This document shows, one piece after another, positions 1 to 9,678 of a stretch of DNA of 64,000 bases. The translations under genes and the position numbers were made by a program. The notes under the pieces were generated by a model. The model was given only the letters and a program-made list of their open reading frames with translations. It searched no databases and had not been told where the DNA came from. Source of the stretch: Daejeonella sp. (GTDB lineage Bacteria > Bacteroidota > Bacteroidia > Sphingobacteriales > Sphingobacteriaceae); assembly GCF_017495225.1 (NCBI RefSeq), contig NZ_JAFEIG010000020.1, forward strand, positions 124,001-188,000. The letters are read 5' to 3'. Numbering within the stretch: the first letter of the stretch is position 1; every line of letters starts with the position of its first letter.

Positions 1-1107
1 TGAACAATATCCAATAAATAATATCGTGCAATAATAATTGGAGATGTTATAATATAAATGATCTTGAATTCGACCTCCTTCAAGCATTCCCGCCGATGAA
101 ATAATTATACATGGTTCATAATAATTAGATATGGCCTTACTAGCATTCATATCCTGTAAGTACTCGAGATTATCAAACTCAAATTCATCACCTGAGCTTT
201 TATAAAATTCTTGTGCTTCTTCACTTACTAAATGATGGTGTTTTCTAAAAATATCAGTGGCGTAGGTAGCCATGGGACTATCAACAAACACTTTAATTTT
301 AGGTAAAAGTCCTTTTTTGAAGATTTTATTCAATGAATATACCAAAGCTTGAGTTCTTCCTACACTAAATGCAGGTATGATGAGTCGGCCGGGTGACTTA
401 ACACAAGTTTCAAGAATAGTTTCAGTTAATAATTCATCAACACTTTGAGTGGCTTTATGCATTCTACCTCCATAAGTAGATTCACAAACAAGGTAATCAA
501 CTTCAGGTAATGTTTCAGGATCCCTTAAAACAGGGTAATTTTTTCTTCCGAGGTCACCACTAAAAGCAATTGTTTTCTTAATACCATGTTCTTCAATAGT
601 AAAAACAGCAGCTGCGGCACCCAATAAATGTCCCACAGGAATGAATGTAAGACTTATTTGACCGTTGATACGAAACGGTTTATTAAAAGCAATCGTTACA
701 AAACGATCAACCGTTTCCATCACGTGTTTTTGTAGATATAGTGGCTTAGGGCCAGCTGTAAATCCTCTTTTTCCCTTACGAGTTTTACGTTGTTTATTAA
801 GAAAAATATTGACGGAGTCTAATAGAAGTAATTCAGTTAAATCTGCTGTAGGAGAGGTGCATAATATTTGACCCTCAAAACCAAAGCGGACTAGAGTAGG
901 TAAATTGCCGGAATGATCAATATGTGCATGAGTTAATACTACTAAATTTATTTCAGTAGGCTGAAATGGAAATTGTTCATTTTCTTCAATCCAAGTATCT
1001 TTTTCGTAATCTAAACCACAATCAATCAGGATTTTATAGCCATCTGTCTCTAATAGATGCATACTACCTGTAACTTGCCTAGCAGCACCCCAAATGCTTA
1101 AATTCAT
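1..1107 (-). CDS. MBL-fold metallo-hydrolase with beta-CASP/RNA-specificity type architecture (partial, continues past window start)
   Basis: Minus-strand frame open from ATG at 1107 to position 1: MNLSIWGAARQVTGSMHLLETDGYKILIDCGLDY...VVLTHAHIDHSGNLP... contains the HxHxDH metallo-beta-lactamase motif. Absent from the ORF track because it runs off the edge. Confidence 0.88.
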   Translation of the reverse strand, partial: MNLSIWGAARQVTGSMHLLETDGYKILIDCGLDYEKDTWIEENEQFPFQPTEINLVVLTHAHIDHSGNLPTLVRFGFEGQILCTSPTADLTELLLLDSVNIFLNKQRKTRKGKRGFTAGPKPLYLQKHVMETVDRFVTIAFNKPFRINGQISLTFIPVGHLLGAAAAVFTIEEHGIKKTIAFSGDLGRKNYPVLRDPETLPEVDYLVCESTYGGRMHKATQSVDELLTETILETCVKSPGRLIIPAFSVGRTQALVYSLNKIFKKGLLPKIKVFVDSPMATYATDIFRKHHHLVSEEAQEFYKSSGDEFEFDNLEYLQDMNASKAISNYYEPCIIISSAGMLEGGRIQDHLYYNISNYYCTILFIGYCS

Positions 1108-1154
1108 AGATATTTATTTTTGTGTTTAGATATAAAACAGAGTTAATTTAGGTA

Positions 1155-3023
1155 TTACTCAGTTTTATTGTCCTGATTATCTAATTGTAGCTCAGACAAA
1201 TAGCGATACAATCCAGTTTCATTTTTCATTAATTCTGAATGATTTCCACTTTCAACAACTTTTCCTTTTTCAAGAACAATAATTTTATCTGCTTCACGAA
1301 TAGTAGATAATCTATGGGCGATAATGATGGAAGTTCTATTCTTCATTAATTCTTCAAGTGCTTCTTGAACTAAACGTTCTGATTCTGAGTCTAATGAAGA
1401 TGTTGCCTCATCAAGAATTAACAATGCTGGATCTTTTAAAAGAGCTCTAGCAATTGCAATTCTTTGTCTTTGACCTCCAGATAGCTTAACACCTCTTTCT
1501 CCAACTAAAGTATCATATCCTTGAGGAAAGCCTTCAATAAATTCATGCGCATTTGCTCTTTGGGCAGCAATTAAAATATCTTCTTCACTTGCATTCAGTC
1601 TTCCATAAGCAATATTTTCACGAATGGTGCCACCAAATAATAAAACATCTTGTGGGACAATTGCTACTTGATTCCTGATGTCTGTTAGTGAAAAATCTGT
1701 TGATGGCTTTCCGTCGAATAATAATTGTCCACTTTGGGTTTCATAAAAGCGAAGTATAAGTCCGGCAATTGTTGATTTTCCAGCACCACTAGGGCCAATA
1801 ATTGCGACTTTTTCACCCATTTTAGCTTGAAAAGAAACACCATTTAAAACAGTAATTTCTTTCCTAGAAGGATAAGCGAATACAACATTGTTAAACTCTA
1901 AATTTCCTGTTATTTTATTAATTACAACATTATTTTTATCACTCATTGAAATAGGTTCATTCTCTTCTTCCAGAATCTCTAAAACCCTTTCACTAGCTCC
2001 AAAAGCCTTTTGCATGGTTGCATAGAGTTCAGGAAAACTTCCCATTGCTGCTCCCACAAAGGTAGATAGCAAAATGAAGGTAAACATGCTAGCTATACTA
2101 ATTTCTCCAATTTGAACAAGATGAGAGCCGTACCAAACAACAGAAACTATTGTTCCAAATAAACAAAACACTATAAATGAAGCAAATACACCCCTAAATT
2201 TTGCTCCACGCATGGCAATTTTAACTACCTCTCGAATACTTTTATTGTATCTTCCTACCTCAAATGCCTCATTTACGAAGGCTTTTACATTCGAAATCCC
2301 CTGCAGAGTTTCTTCAACAATTGTATTTGATTCTGCCAATTTATCTTGTGCTTGTCGGCTAATTTTTCGGATAAAACGGCCGAAAATCACAGCTACGGCT
2401 ACCAATATTGGTAAAACAGCAAGAAGCATCAATGTTAGTTTGCCCGATACTAAAACAAGAAAAATAATTCCACCTGTAAAAATGATTACCTGCCTAATCA
2501 TTTCAGCCAAAGTTGTTGTTATGGCATCTTGAATTTGTGATAAATCGGCCGATAGCCTACTATTTAGTTCACCAACTCTTCTTTGTGAGAAAAAATTCAT
2601 TGGTAAGGTTATCAATTTATGATAGGTGTCTCTTCTAATATCTGCAAGTCCTTTTTCAGCTACTTCAACAAACCAATTTATGCGATAAAATGAGAAAATT
2701 GCCTGAATAAATAGGACTCCAAGTAATGTTAATGCTACTGTATTTATTTCAGTAGGGAAAATGTCAAGAATCTCGTTGGGTACCATTTTACCACCTTGAG
2801 CTGCCTGAGCACCCGAACCTATTAATCGTCCCATCAATAATGGGAATAAAAAGGAACTAGCACTCGACAGTATTAGACAAGCAAGTCCCAAAAAAAACTT
2901 TGTTCTATAAGGTTTTAAATAGAGAAGTAACCGCATTACTTGCTTTAAACTTTCCTTATTAATTTTTGCCTTAGGAAGTTCTTCCGCTTGAGCGTTACCA
3001 CTATTTAATCGAGCACGTGCCAT
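1155..3023 (-). CDS. ABC transporter, fused permease/ATP-binding protein (MsbA-like exporter)
   Basis: N-terminal TM domain, Walker A GPSGAGKST, signature LSGGQRQR, Walker B LLILDEATSSLD. Confidence 0.93.
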   Translation of the reverse strand: MARARLNSGNAQAEELPKAKINKESLKQVMRLLLYLKPYRTKFFLGLACLILSSASSFLFPLLMGRLIGSGAQAAQGGKMVPNEILDIFPTEINTVALTLLGVLFIQAIFSFYRINWFVEVAEKGLADIRRDTYHKLITLPMNFFSQRRVGELNSRLSADLSQIQDAITTTLAEMIRQVIIFTGGIIFLVLVSGKLTLMLLAVLPILVAVAVIFGRFIRKISRQAQDKLAESNTIVEETLQGISNVKAFVNEAFEVGRYNKSIREVVKIAMRGAKFRGVFASFIVFCLFGTIVSVVWYGSHLVQIGEISIASMFTFILLSTFVGAAMGSFPELYATMQKAFGASERVLEILEEENEPISMSDKNNVVINKITGNLEFNNVVFAYPSRKEITVLNGVSFQAKMGEKVAIIGPSGAGKSTIAGLILRFYETQSGQLLFDGKPSTDFSLTDIRNQVAIVPQDVLLFGGTIRENIAYGRLNASEEDILIAAQRANAHEFIEGFPQGYDTLVGERGVKLSGGQRQRIAIARALLKDPALLILDEATSSLDSESERLVQEALEELMKNRTSIIIAHRLSTIREADKIIVLEKGKVVESGNHSELMKNETGLYRYLSELQLDNQDNKTE

Positions 3024-3239
3024 GTTTATTTTAAAGGATTTTTAATGCCAAATTTGGCTAGCCAAAAATAGCTATATTTAGATATTCTTTGCCCTTTTGA
3101 TAAGAGCTTTTGATATTTTTTTACTTTATAAATGTAAAAGCTTGTTTTATGAAAATTTTGGTAATAGGACTTTTTGTTAAATATTTGACCATTTTGATAT
3201 TTAACTATCTGATTAATTGTAGATTATATTATTAAATAG

Positions 3240-3527
3240 TTATTTTTTGGAAGTTAAACTCCAAGCCTCAGCCTTTTTTGCAAAAAGTGGTTTTACTTTA
3301 GACCAAATGTTTTTAAAGAGATAAGAATTTCTATACAGTTCTAAATCCTCTTCACTATTCCAATGACTAATTGTGAAAAATGTATATTCATCTTGAAGGT
3401 CATTCAAGAGTTCTAAATGCACACAACCATCAAAAGCTTTTATTAAGTTTTGAGATTCATAAAATTTCTTCTTGAATTCTTCTAAATCCTCCGGCTTAAA
3501 TGTCATTTTCACAATTCTAGTAATCAT
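3240..3527 (-). CDS. Antibiotic biosynthesis monooxygenase (ABM/YgiN-like) family protein
   Basis: 95 aa, MITRIVKMTFKPEDLEEFKKKFYESQNLIKAFDGCVHLELL pattern of ABM domains; overlaps the upstream gene by 4 nt. Confidence 0.8.
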   Translation of the reverse strand: MITRIVKMTFKPEDLEEFKKKFYESQNLIKAFDGCVHLELLNDLQDEYTFFTISHWNSEEDLELYRNSYLFKNIWSKVKPLFAKKAEAWSLTSKK

Positions 3528-4303
3528 GATTTGAATTCAATTCTTACAATATCTCCTAACTGAAGTCCCAGAAGCCCACTAGCATTACCTTTATTAATAG
3601 CAATTTCCAAGTGGTTACTAATGCCAAATAAGCAAAGTTTTTCACCTTCAGGCACTTCATTATAATGCCAGCTTAATTGGGAAATAGATTCATTACGCTT
3701 AAAATACAAGGTAAAATCACGATTTTGTTGCACACTCGTGAATAGTTCCTTAGTGATATTAGTAATTATATTTTGAAAAGAATCTATATAAATTACGCTT
3801 CCACGAATAATATCAGGCTCAATTACAGGTTGGATAGTCATTTTTTCTTCTATCCCAGAAACTGTAATACCAATTTCAGAAAGTTTACCACCTTTTGCGA
3901 GATGACTAACAGCTTTTGGGAAAATATCTGATAATGGAAAATGTAGATACTTTAAATCTTGCATAATATTTAATTCCACAATTTCGCTTGGATCTTCTTC
4001 AAAAAGAAGAGAAAATATGCCATTATCTGACCCAACAAAATAATGATCACGGTATTTTATTGCCAAATAACGAGTATTTTCATTAAAAACAGAATCAATT
4101 CCAATTAAGTGAACAGTCCCTTTAGGGAAATAATAAAATGCATTTTTTAAGATAAAAGCAGCTTGTGGGATATTAAAAGCAGATACCTCGTGACTAATAT
4201 CCACAATGTTGGCTGTAGCAAGTTGACTCAAGATACTTCCTTTGAGTGCAGCTTGATAAAAATCTTTATGTCCGAGATCGGTCGTTAAAGTAATTATTGC
4301 CAT
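3524..4303 (-). CDS. SAM hydroxide adenosyltransferase (DUF62 / SAM hydrolase) family protein
   Basis: MAIITLTTDLGHKDFYQAALKGSIL... DISHEV.. FVGSDNGIFSLL motifs typical of DUF62. Confidence 0.88.
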   Translation of the reverse strand: MAIITLTTDLGHKDFYQAALKGSILSQLATANIVDISHEVSAFNIPQAAFILKNAFYYFPKGTVHLIGIDSVFNENTRYLAIKYRDHYFVGSDNGIFSLLFEEDPSEIVELNIMQDLKYLHFPLSDIFPKAVSHLAKGGKLSEIGITVSGIEEKMTIQPVIEPDIIRGSVIYIDSFQNIITNITKELFTSVQQNRDFTLYFKRNESISQLSWHYNEVPEGEKLCLFGISNHLEIAINKGNASGLLGLQLGDIVRIEFKS

Positions 4304-4405
4304 TTAAAATGTGAATATTTATTGTTATTCTTGCTTTAGATAAGATTTGTAAAAATATTCAAATTAATTCTAATTAAATACCTCTCAAATAAAAATAAGC
4401 AAAAC

Positions 4406-5362
4406 TTGAACGAACTTATTATAACTGTCGAAAATGTGAACCCAGTCATTATTTGGGGGTCTAACAATGAGTATTTTGAGATTATTAAAAAGAGTTTCCC
4501 GAAGATTAAAATTGTTGCTCGAGGAAATGATGTAAAGGTCTTAGGTGATGAAATCGAAATCAATATTTTTAAGTTAAAATTTGATGAAATTTTAAAACAT
4601 ATCGATCAGTTTCAATCTCTAAATACAAATGATCTTGAGAAAATTCTGGGAATGAATATTTCAATAAGTTCAGAGACCGAAACATCGGCATCGAAGGGTG
4701 GGGGCGAACCTATTGTTTTTGGTCCCAATGGCTTAGTAATCAAAGCAAGAACCGCAAATCAGCGGAAAATGGTGGATAGCATTAGTAAAAATGATATCAT
4801 TTTTGCTATCGGTCCAGCGGGCACCGGAAAAACCTATACAGCAGTCGCATTGGCCGTAAGAGCATTAAAAAACAAGGAAATTAAACGTATTATCTTAACT
4901 CGGCCAGCGGTAGAGGCAGGTGAGAATCTTGGTTTTTTACCAGGTGATCTAAAAGAAAAGATTGATCCATATCTACGTCCTTTATATGATGCCTTAGATG
5001 ATATGATTCCTGCTGAAAAACTTAAAATTTTCTTAGAAAACAGGACAATTGAAATTGCTCCACTAGCTTTCATGCGTGGTAGAACTCTCGATAATTGTTT
5101 CGTAATTCTAGATGAAGCACAAAATGCAACTGATCTTCAGCTCAAAATGTTTTTAACAAGAATGGGCCCAACAGCAAAATTTATAGTAACAGGAGATGTA
5201 ACTCAAATAGATTTGCCAAGAAAACAACAATCAGGTTTAAATACAGCACTACGAATCTTAGGTGAAATTAAAGGCATTGATATTATTTATTTAACGGGTG
5301 ATGATGTTGTTCGACACAAATTAGTTAAGAATATTCTCAAAGCTTATGGAGATATACAATAA
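4406..5362 (+). CDS. phoH: PhoH family protein (TTG start)
   Basis: Walker A GPAGTGKTYTAVALAV, RPAVEAGENLGFLPGD, FVILDEAQN; start codon TTG at 4406. Confidence 0.92.
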   Translation: MNELIITVENVNPVIIWGSNNEYFEIIKKSFPKIKIVARGNDVKVLGDEIEINIFKLKFDEILKHIDQFQSLNTNDLEKILGMNISISSETETSASKGGGEPIVFGPNGLVIKARTANQRKMVDSISKNDIIFAIGPAGTGKTYTAVALAVRALKNKEIKRIILTRPAVEAGENLGFLPGDLKEKIDPYLRPLYDALDDMIPAEKLKIFLENRTIEIAPLAFMRGRTLDNCFVILDEAQNATDLQLKMFLTRMGPTAKFIVTGDVTQIDLPRKQQSGLNTALRILGEIKGIDIIYLTGDDVVRHKLVKNILKAYGDIQ

Positions 5363-5423
5363 TTAATTTCGGGCTTAATATAATTTTTCAGATTTTTACA
5401 GTTAAATTCAATAGGATATTTAA

Positions 5424-6371
5424 ATGAGCGCGATTAAAGAAACACATTTCAATTTACCGGGACAAACACAATTCTACAAAGGGAAAGTCCGCGATGTTTA
5501 CACCATTGGAGATAAATTCCTTGTTATGGTGGTTACCGACAGAATTTCTGCATTCGATGTAGTTTTACCTGAACCCATTCCTTTTAAAGGACAGGTATTG
5601 AATCAAATTGCTGCTAAATTTTTACAGTCCACGCTAGATATAGTCCCAAATTGGGTAATTGATGTTCCTGATCCTAATGTTACAATCGGGAAAATTTGTG
5701 AACCCTTTAAGGTGGAAATGGTTATTAGAGGTTACCTAGCTGGCCATGCTTGGCGAGAGTATCAAAGCGGTAAGCGAAGTGTTTGTGGGGTAGAATTGCC
5801 TGATGGATTGAAGGAAAATGACAAATTACCAGAGCCTATCATTACTCCAACTACAAAAGCTTCTGTTGGGCATGATGAAGATATCTCTAGAGAAGAAATT
5901 ATTAATAGAAAAATTGTAGATGAGCAAGATTATATTCTGCTTGAAAAATATACAAGAGCTTTATATCAAAGGGGTACAGAAATGGTTGCCGACCTAGGTT
6001 TAATTCTTGTGGATACAAAATATGAATTTGGAAAAGCAGATGGTAAAATTCATTTAATTGATGAAATCCATACTCCAGACTCATCACGATATTTTTATAA
6101 AGAAGGCTATGAAGATCGTCAAGCAAAAAATGAACCTCAAAGACAGCTTTCTAAAGAATTTGTACGTAAATGGTTAATAGACAATGGTTTTCAAGGTAAA
6201 GAAGATCAATTAATTCCTGAAATGACTCCAGAATTTGTTTATTCAATTTCAGAACGCTATATTGAATTATATGAGCACATTACAGGGGATGATTTTATAA
6301 AAAATGATCATTCAGATACTCTAAAAAGGGTTGAAAATAATATAATTGAGGCTTTGAACAGACTTTCTTAA
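5424..6371 (+). CDS. purC: Phosphoribosylaminoimidazole-succinocarboxamide synthase
   Basis: SAICAR synthetase motifs: [65 protein letters not shown]. Confidence 0.95.
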   Translation: MSAIKETHFNLPGQTQFYKGKVRDVYTIGDKFLVMVVTDRISAFDVVLPEPIPFKGQVLNQIAAKFLQSTLDIVPNWVIDVPDPNVTIGKICEPFKVEMVIRGYLAGHAWREYQSGKRSVCGVELPDGLKENDKLPEPIITPTTKASVGHDEDISREEIINRKIVDEQDYILLEKYTRALYQRGTEMVADLGLILVDTKYEFGKADGKIHLIDEIHTPDSSRYFYKEGYEDRQAKNEPQRQLSKEFVRKWLIDNGFQGKEDQLIPEMTPEFVYSISERYIELYEHITGDDFIKNDHSDTLKRVENNIIEALNRLS

Positions 6372-6414
6372 TTAATTTGTTTAATTAAGAATTGTTTAAT
6401 TATCTTTAAAAATC

Positions 6415-6792
6415 ATGAAATTTACTGTAGACAAGCACGAAAAATATGTTTTGATTAAACTAAATGAAAATAAGCTTAATAGCTTAATTTCACCAAAGTT
6501 GAAGTCAGAGCTTATACTTTGTAATTCTGAAGGTCAAAGAAATATTATCCTTGATCTTTCCAACGTTAAGTATTCAGATTCGTCTGGTTTAAGTAGTTTA
6601 TTGGTTGGTCATCGTTTGTGTAAAAATGCAGAAGGTTCTTTTATTCTGACAAAAATTAATGAAAATATTGCGAGATTGATTACTATATCTCAATTGGACA
6701 ATATTCTTACAATTGTAGGTAGCGTAGATGAAGCAATTGATTTAATCTTTATGGAAGAGATTGAAAAGGAATTAAAAAGAGAAATGAAATAA
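6415..6792 (+). CDS. STAS-domain protein (anti-sigma factor antagonist-like)
   Basis: 125 aa with ILDLSNVKYSDSSGLSSLLVGHRL STAS motif. Confidence 0.88.
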   Translation: MKFTVDKHEKYVLIKLNENKLNSLISPKLKSELILCNSEGQRNIILDLSNVKYSDSSGLSSLLVGHRLCKNAEGSFILTKINENIARLITISQLDNILTIVGSVDEAIDLIFMEEIEKELKREMK

Positions 6793-6812
6793 TTTAATTC
6801 AAATCAATATAA

Positions 6813-7724
6813 ATGAAATTTGAACTCACTATTTTAGGTAGCAGTTCTTCAACCCCCATATTTAATAGAAATCCATCTGCTCAGCTTCTAAATGTTAATG
6901 AGAAGTTTATATTAATTGATTGTGGTGAGGCAACTCAAAATCAATTATTGCATTTCGGCTTAAAAGCAAATAGGATTGATCAAATTTTTATCAGCCACCT
7001 GCATGGTGATCATTACCTTGGTCTTGTTGGTCTACTTTCTTCTTTGCATTTAAATGGAAGAACGAAAGCTATGGACATTTACGGTCCGGCAGATTTATTT
7101 GAAATTATTGATCTTCAATTCAAGCTTTCTCAAACAATCCTTAAATTTCCCATAAATTTCACAGCAACAAACCCATTAGCTCCCGAATTATTATTCGAGA
7201 ATTGGGATGTAAGAGTAGAATCATTTCCTCTTGATCATCGAATCCCTTGTACAGGTTTTAAGTTTACAGAAAAACAACGCTTAAGAAAGATAATAAAATC
7301 TAAAATTGAGGAACTTTCAATTCCGATTGATATGATACCCCTAATTAAGAAAGGGCATAGTTTTACAGATAAAAAGGGTATCATACATTCTGCTGAAGAT
7401 TTAACTACTGAGCCTGATATCCCAAAATCATTTGCATATTGCTCTGATACTATTTGTAGTTGGAAATACTTAAATTATATTAAAGATGTAGATTTATTGT
7501 ATCATGAAGCTACATTTATGAATGATATGCTTGCGAGAGCTGAAGAAACTTTTCATTCAACTACCCTACAAGCTGCAGAAGTTGCAACAAAATCAAATGC
7601 TAAAAAGTTACTGATTGGTCACTTTTCAGCTCGATATCGCGATTTAGATCCACTTTTAATAGAGGCTAAAAGCGTTTTCAGTAATACTGAATTAGCTATT
7701 GAAGGAAAAACATTCGAAATTTAG
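6813..7724 (+). CDS. rnz: Ribonuclease Z
   Basis: MKFELTILGSSSSTP...FISHLHGDHYLGLVGLL, PLDHRIPCTGF, YCSDT.. motifs of RNase Z. Confidence 0.92.
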   Translation: MKFELTILGSSSSTPIFNRNPSAQLLNVNEKFILIDCGEATQNQLLHFGLKANRIDQIFISHLHGDHYLGLVGLLSSLHLNGRTKAMDIYGPADLFEIIDLQFKLSQTILKFPINFTATNPLAPELLFENWDVRVESFPLDHRIPCTGFKFTEKQRLRKIIKSKIEELSIPIDMIPLIKKGHSFTDKKGIIHSAEDLTTEPDIPKSFAYCSDTICSWKYLNYIKDVDLLYHEATFMNDMLARAEETFHSTTLQAAEVATKSNAKKLLIGHFSARYRDLDPLLIEAKSVFSNTELAIEGKTFEI

Positions 7725-7738
7725 ACTAGTCTAAATTT
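7717..7738. terminator. Perfect 22-bp palindrome at the rnz / MlaD convergent junction
   Basis: aaatttagact|agtctaaattt; contains the rnz TAG (7722-7724) and overlaps the MlaD TAA (7737-7739). Confidence 0.5.
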
Positions 7739-8681
7739 AATTTTTCTTTCCTCCAAAAACCGAAAAGGAAACATATCGTTTTGGATTAGCCTTTAAATCA
7801 ATCATTAGTTTATCCAAATTTTCAGCAGCATTATTCAAATTATTGTACATTTTCTCGTCATTTATCAATTGACTTAATGTACCATTTCCAGAATTTACCT
7901 TATTTAATACAGTTTGAAGTTCAACAATCGCTTTATTTGCTTCAGCAATTGTTTGAGTAAAATTAGCCTTTGCAACATCATCACTAACCTTATCTAAGTT
8001 ATTCATGATATTGTTAATCTTTGCATTATTATTCTTAAAATTTGCGGTTATCGACTCAAAATTGGACATGATTCCCGATATTTTTGAACTTTGATCATTT
8101 ACAAGTCCGTCAACTGTTTTTGTAGTTTTTTCAAGCGTTTCTAGTGTTCTAGCAATACTTGCGAAACTCCGATCGAAATTTTTCTGAAATTCAGGATTCA
8201 AGGTATTATTAACAGATGTTAGAACAGAATCCATTCTGGCGATGATTTGCTCTGCCTTTTTCTGAACAGGTTCTACTTGATCCATAAGATCTGTTTGCAC
8301 ATGTGAATTTAATGTATCGCCATCAATTGCGAAATTATTGCTGTCTCCTAACTCAAAAACAACAGCCTTACCACCAAGTAAATCAGTACTCTCTATTCGG
8401 GCAATAGTGTTTTTAGGAATTGAATATTCAGAGTCAATTTTAAACTGAACTAATATTTTACCGGAGGGTAATAATGTTAAATTAGAAACCCTGCCAATTT
8501 GATATCCATTAATTAAAACAGGCTTTGATGCCGCTAAACCATCAACACGGTCATACTGAGCATAAAATTCATTCTCATTTGAAAAAACGTCATTTCCTTT
8601 TAAAAAACTATAACCTAAAATAAGGGTAGCTATAGCTATGGAAGTTAAAGCACCAACTTTTGTTTCATTTGAAATTTTCAT
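7737..8681 (-). CDS. MlaD/MCE-domain lipid transport protein
   Basis: MKISNETKVGALTSIAIATLILGYSFLKG...YDRVDGLAASKPVLINGYQIGRV; start moved from 8744 to the ATG at 8681. Confidence 0.88.
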   Translation of the reverse strand: MKISNETKVGALTSIAIATLILGYSFLKGNDVFSNENEFYAQYDRVDGLAASKPVLINGYQIGRVSNLTLLPSGKILVQFKIDSEYSIPKNTIARIESTDLLGGKAVVFELGDSNNFAIDGDTLNSHVQTDLMDQVEPVQKKAEQIIARMDSVLTSVNNTLNPEFQKNFDRSFASIARTLETLEKTTKTVDGLVNDQSSKISGIMSNFESITANFKNNNAKINNIMNNLDKVSDDVAKANFTQTIAEANKAIVELQTVLNKVNSGNGTLSQLINDEKMYNNLNNAAENLDKLMIDLKANPKRYVSFSVFGGKKN

Positions 8682-8755
8682 CAATATCTTCTTATTCGTA
8701 ATATAAATCTGATTAATGTTTGCTAATAAGCAATAATCGTGCAAATTTAACCAGT

Positions 8756-9622
8756 TTATTCGAATTCGGCTTGTTTTTTATACGTTTGAATAGCTTTTAA
8801 TAAATTCGTAACAATCTCATTCTGTCCGAGATCAGAATTCATGTATTCTTCCTCTTCAGGATTAGACACAAATCCAATTTCAGTTAAAACAGCTGGCATT
8901 CCAGCTTTTGCCAACACAGCTAAACTTTGTTCTTTTACTCCACGATCAATACGTCCACTTTGGCTGTACTCATCTTGAATAAACGATGCTAACTTTATAC
9001 TTTGCTCTCTAAAAGCGTTCTTCATTAAAGATAAAAGAATAATACTCTCCGGATCTTTCGGATCATAGCCCTCATAATTATCTTTATAATCTTTTTCTAA
9101 AAGTATTGACTCGTTCTCACGCATCACCACATCTTGCTCATCCAATCTGCCGAAACCTGAAACAAAAGTCTCAGTTCCTTTTGTGGAGGTACTTTGAACA
9201 GTTTTATAAATTGGTACTTTACGCCCTCTGCTATCTTTCTTATAACCACTAATAACTCTTTTAATTGGCATAGAATTACAATGTATTGAAATGAAAATAT
9301 CTGCTTTTACGCGATTTGCAATCCCAATTCGTTCATAAAGTGGAATAAAAACATCTGTAGTTCTTGTATAAACAACTTTTACATCTTTTAAATTTTCTTC
9401 AATTGCTTTCCCTAAACGTAAAGCGATTTGCAAAGCAATATCTTTTTCTTTTGAAAAAACACCTCTGGTGGCCCCGTCAGTGCCACCATGGCCAGCATCA
9501 ACTACAATAGTTTTTATTTTATACGGGCTAGGATCTATATTTTTTCCATAAGAAATTTGAGTGGTTAAAAACAAGAATACTACAATTACGTATTTGTATC
9601 TGATCAATGGTATATTTTTCAT
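8756..9622 (-). CDS. N-acetylmuramoyl-L-alanine amidase
   Basis: VVDAGHGGTDGA, SIHCNS, E-IGFVSNPEEE motifs of Amidase_3; signal peptide suggests start at ATG 9622 rather than 9673. Confidence 0.92.
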   Translation of the reverse strand: MKNIPLIRYKYVIVVFLFLTTQISYGKNIDPSPYKIKTIVVDAGHGGTDGATRGVFSKEKDIALQIALRLGKAIEENLKDVKVVYTRTTDVFIPLYERIGIANRVKADIFISIHCNSMPIKRVISGYKKDSRGRKVPIYKTVQSTSTKGTETFVSGFGRLDEQDVVMRENESILLEKDYKDNYEGYDPKDPESIILLSLMKNAFREQSIKLASFIQDEYSQSGRIDRGVKEQSLAVLAKAGMPAVLTEIGFVSNPEEEEYMNSDLGQNEIVTNLLKAIQTYKKQAEFE

Positions 9623-9678
9623 TAATTTTGGGGGCATATTATTATCAATTATTGCAAAAATAGTATTCATCATCGAAA

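Noticed and set aside
665-871. Plus-strand ORF of 68 aa
   Set aside because: Antisense to the partial MBL-fold gene, whose minus-strand frame is clearly coding; no protein-like motif.
2212-2532. Plus-strand ORF of 106 aa
   Set aside because: Fully antisense inside the ABC transporter gene; Ser/Thr/Ile-rich shadow ORF.
3047-3058. 12-bp palindrome gccaaatttggc upstream of the ABC transporter
   Set aside because: Possible operator but isolated, short and without supporting promoter spacing.
3176-3205. Inverted repeat gttaaatat ... atatttaac downstream of the ABM gene
   Set aside because: Nine-bp A/T arms with a 12-nt loop are likely by chance at this base composition; not strong enough to call.
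4834-5073. Minus-strand ORF of 79 aa
   Set aside because: Antisense shadow of phoH.
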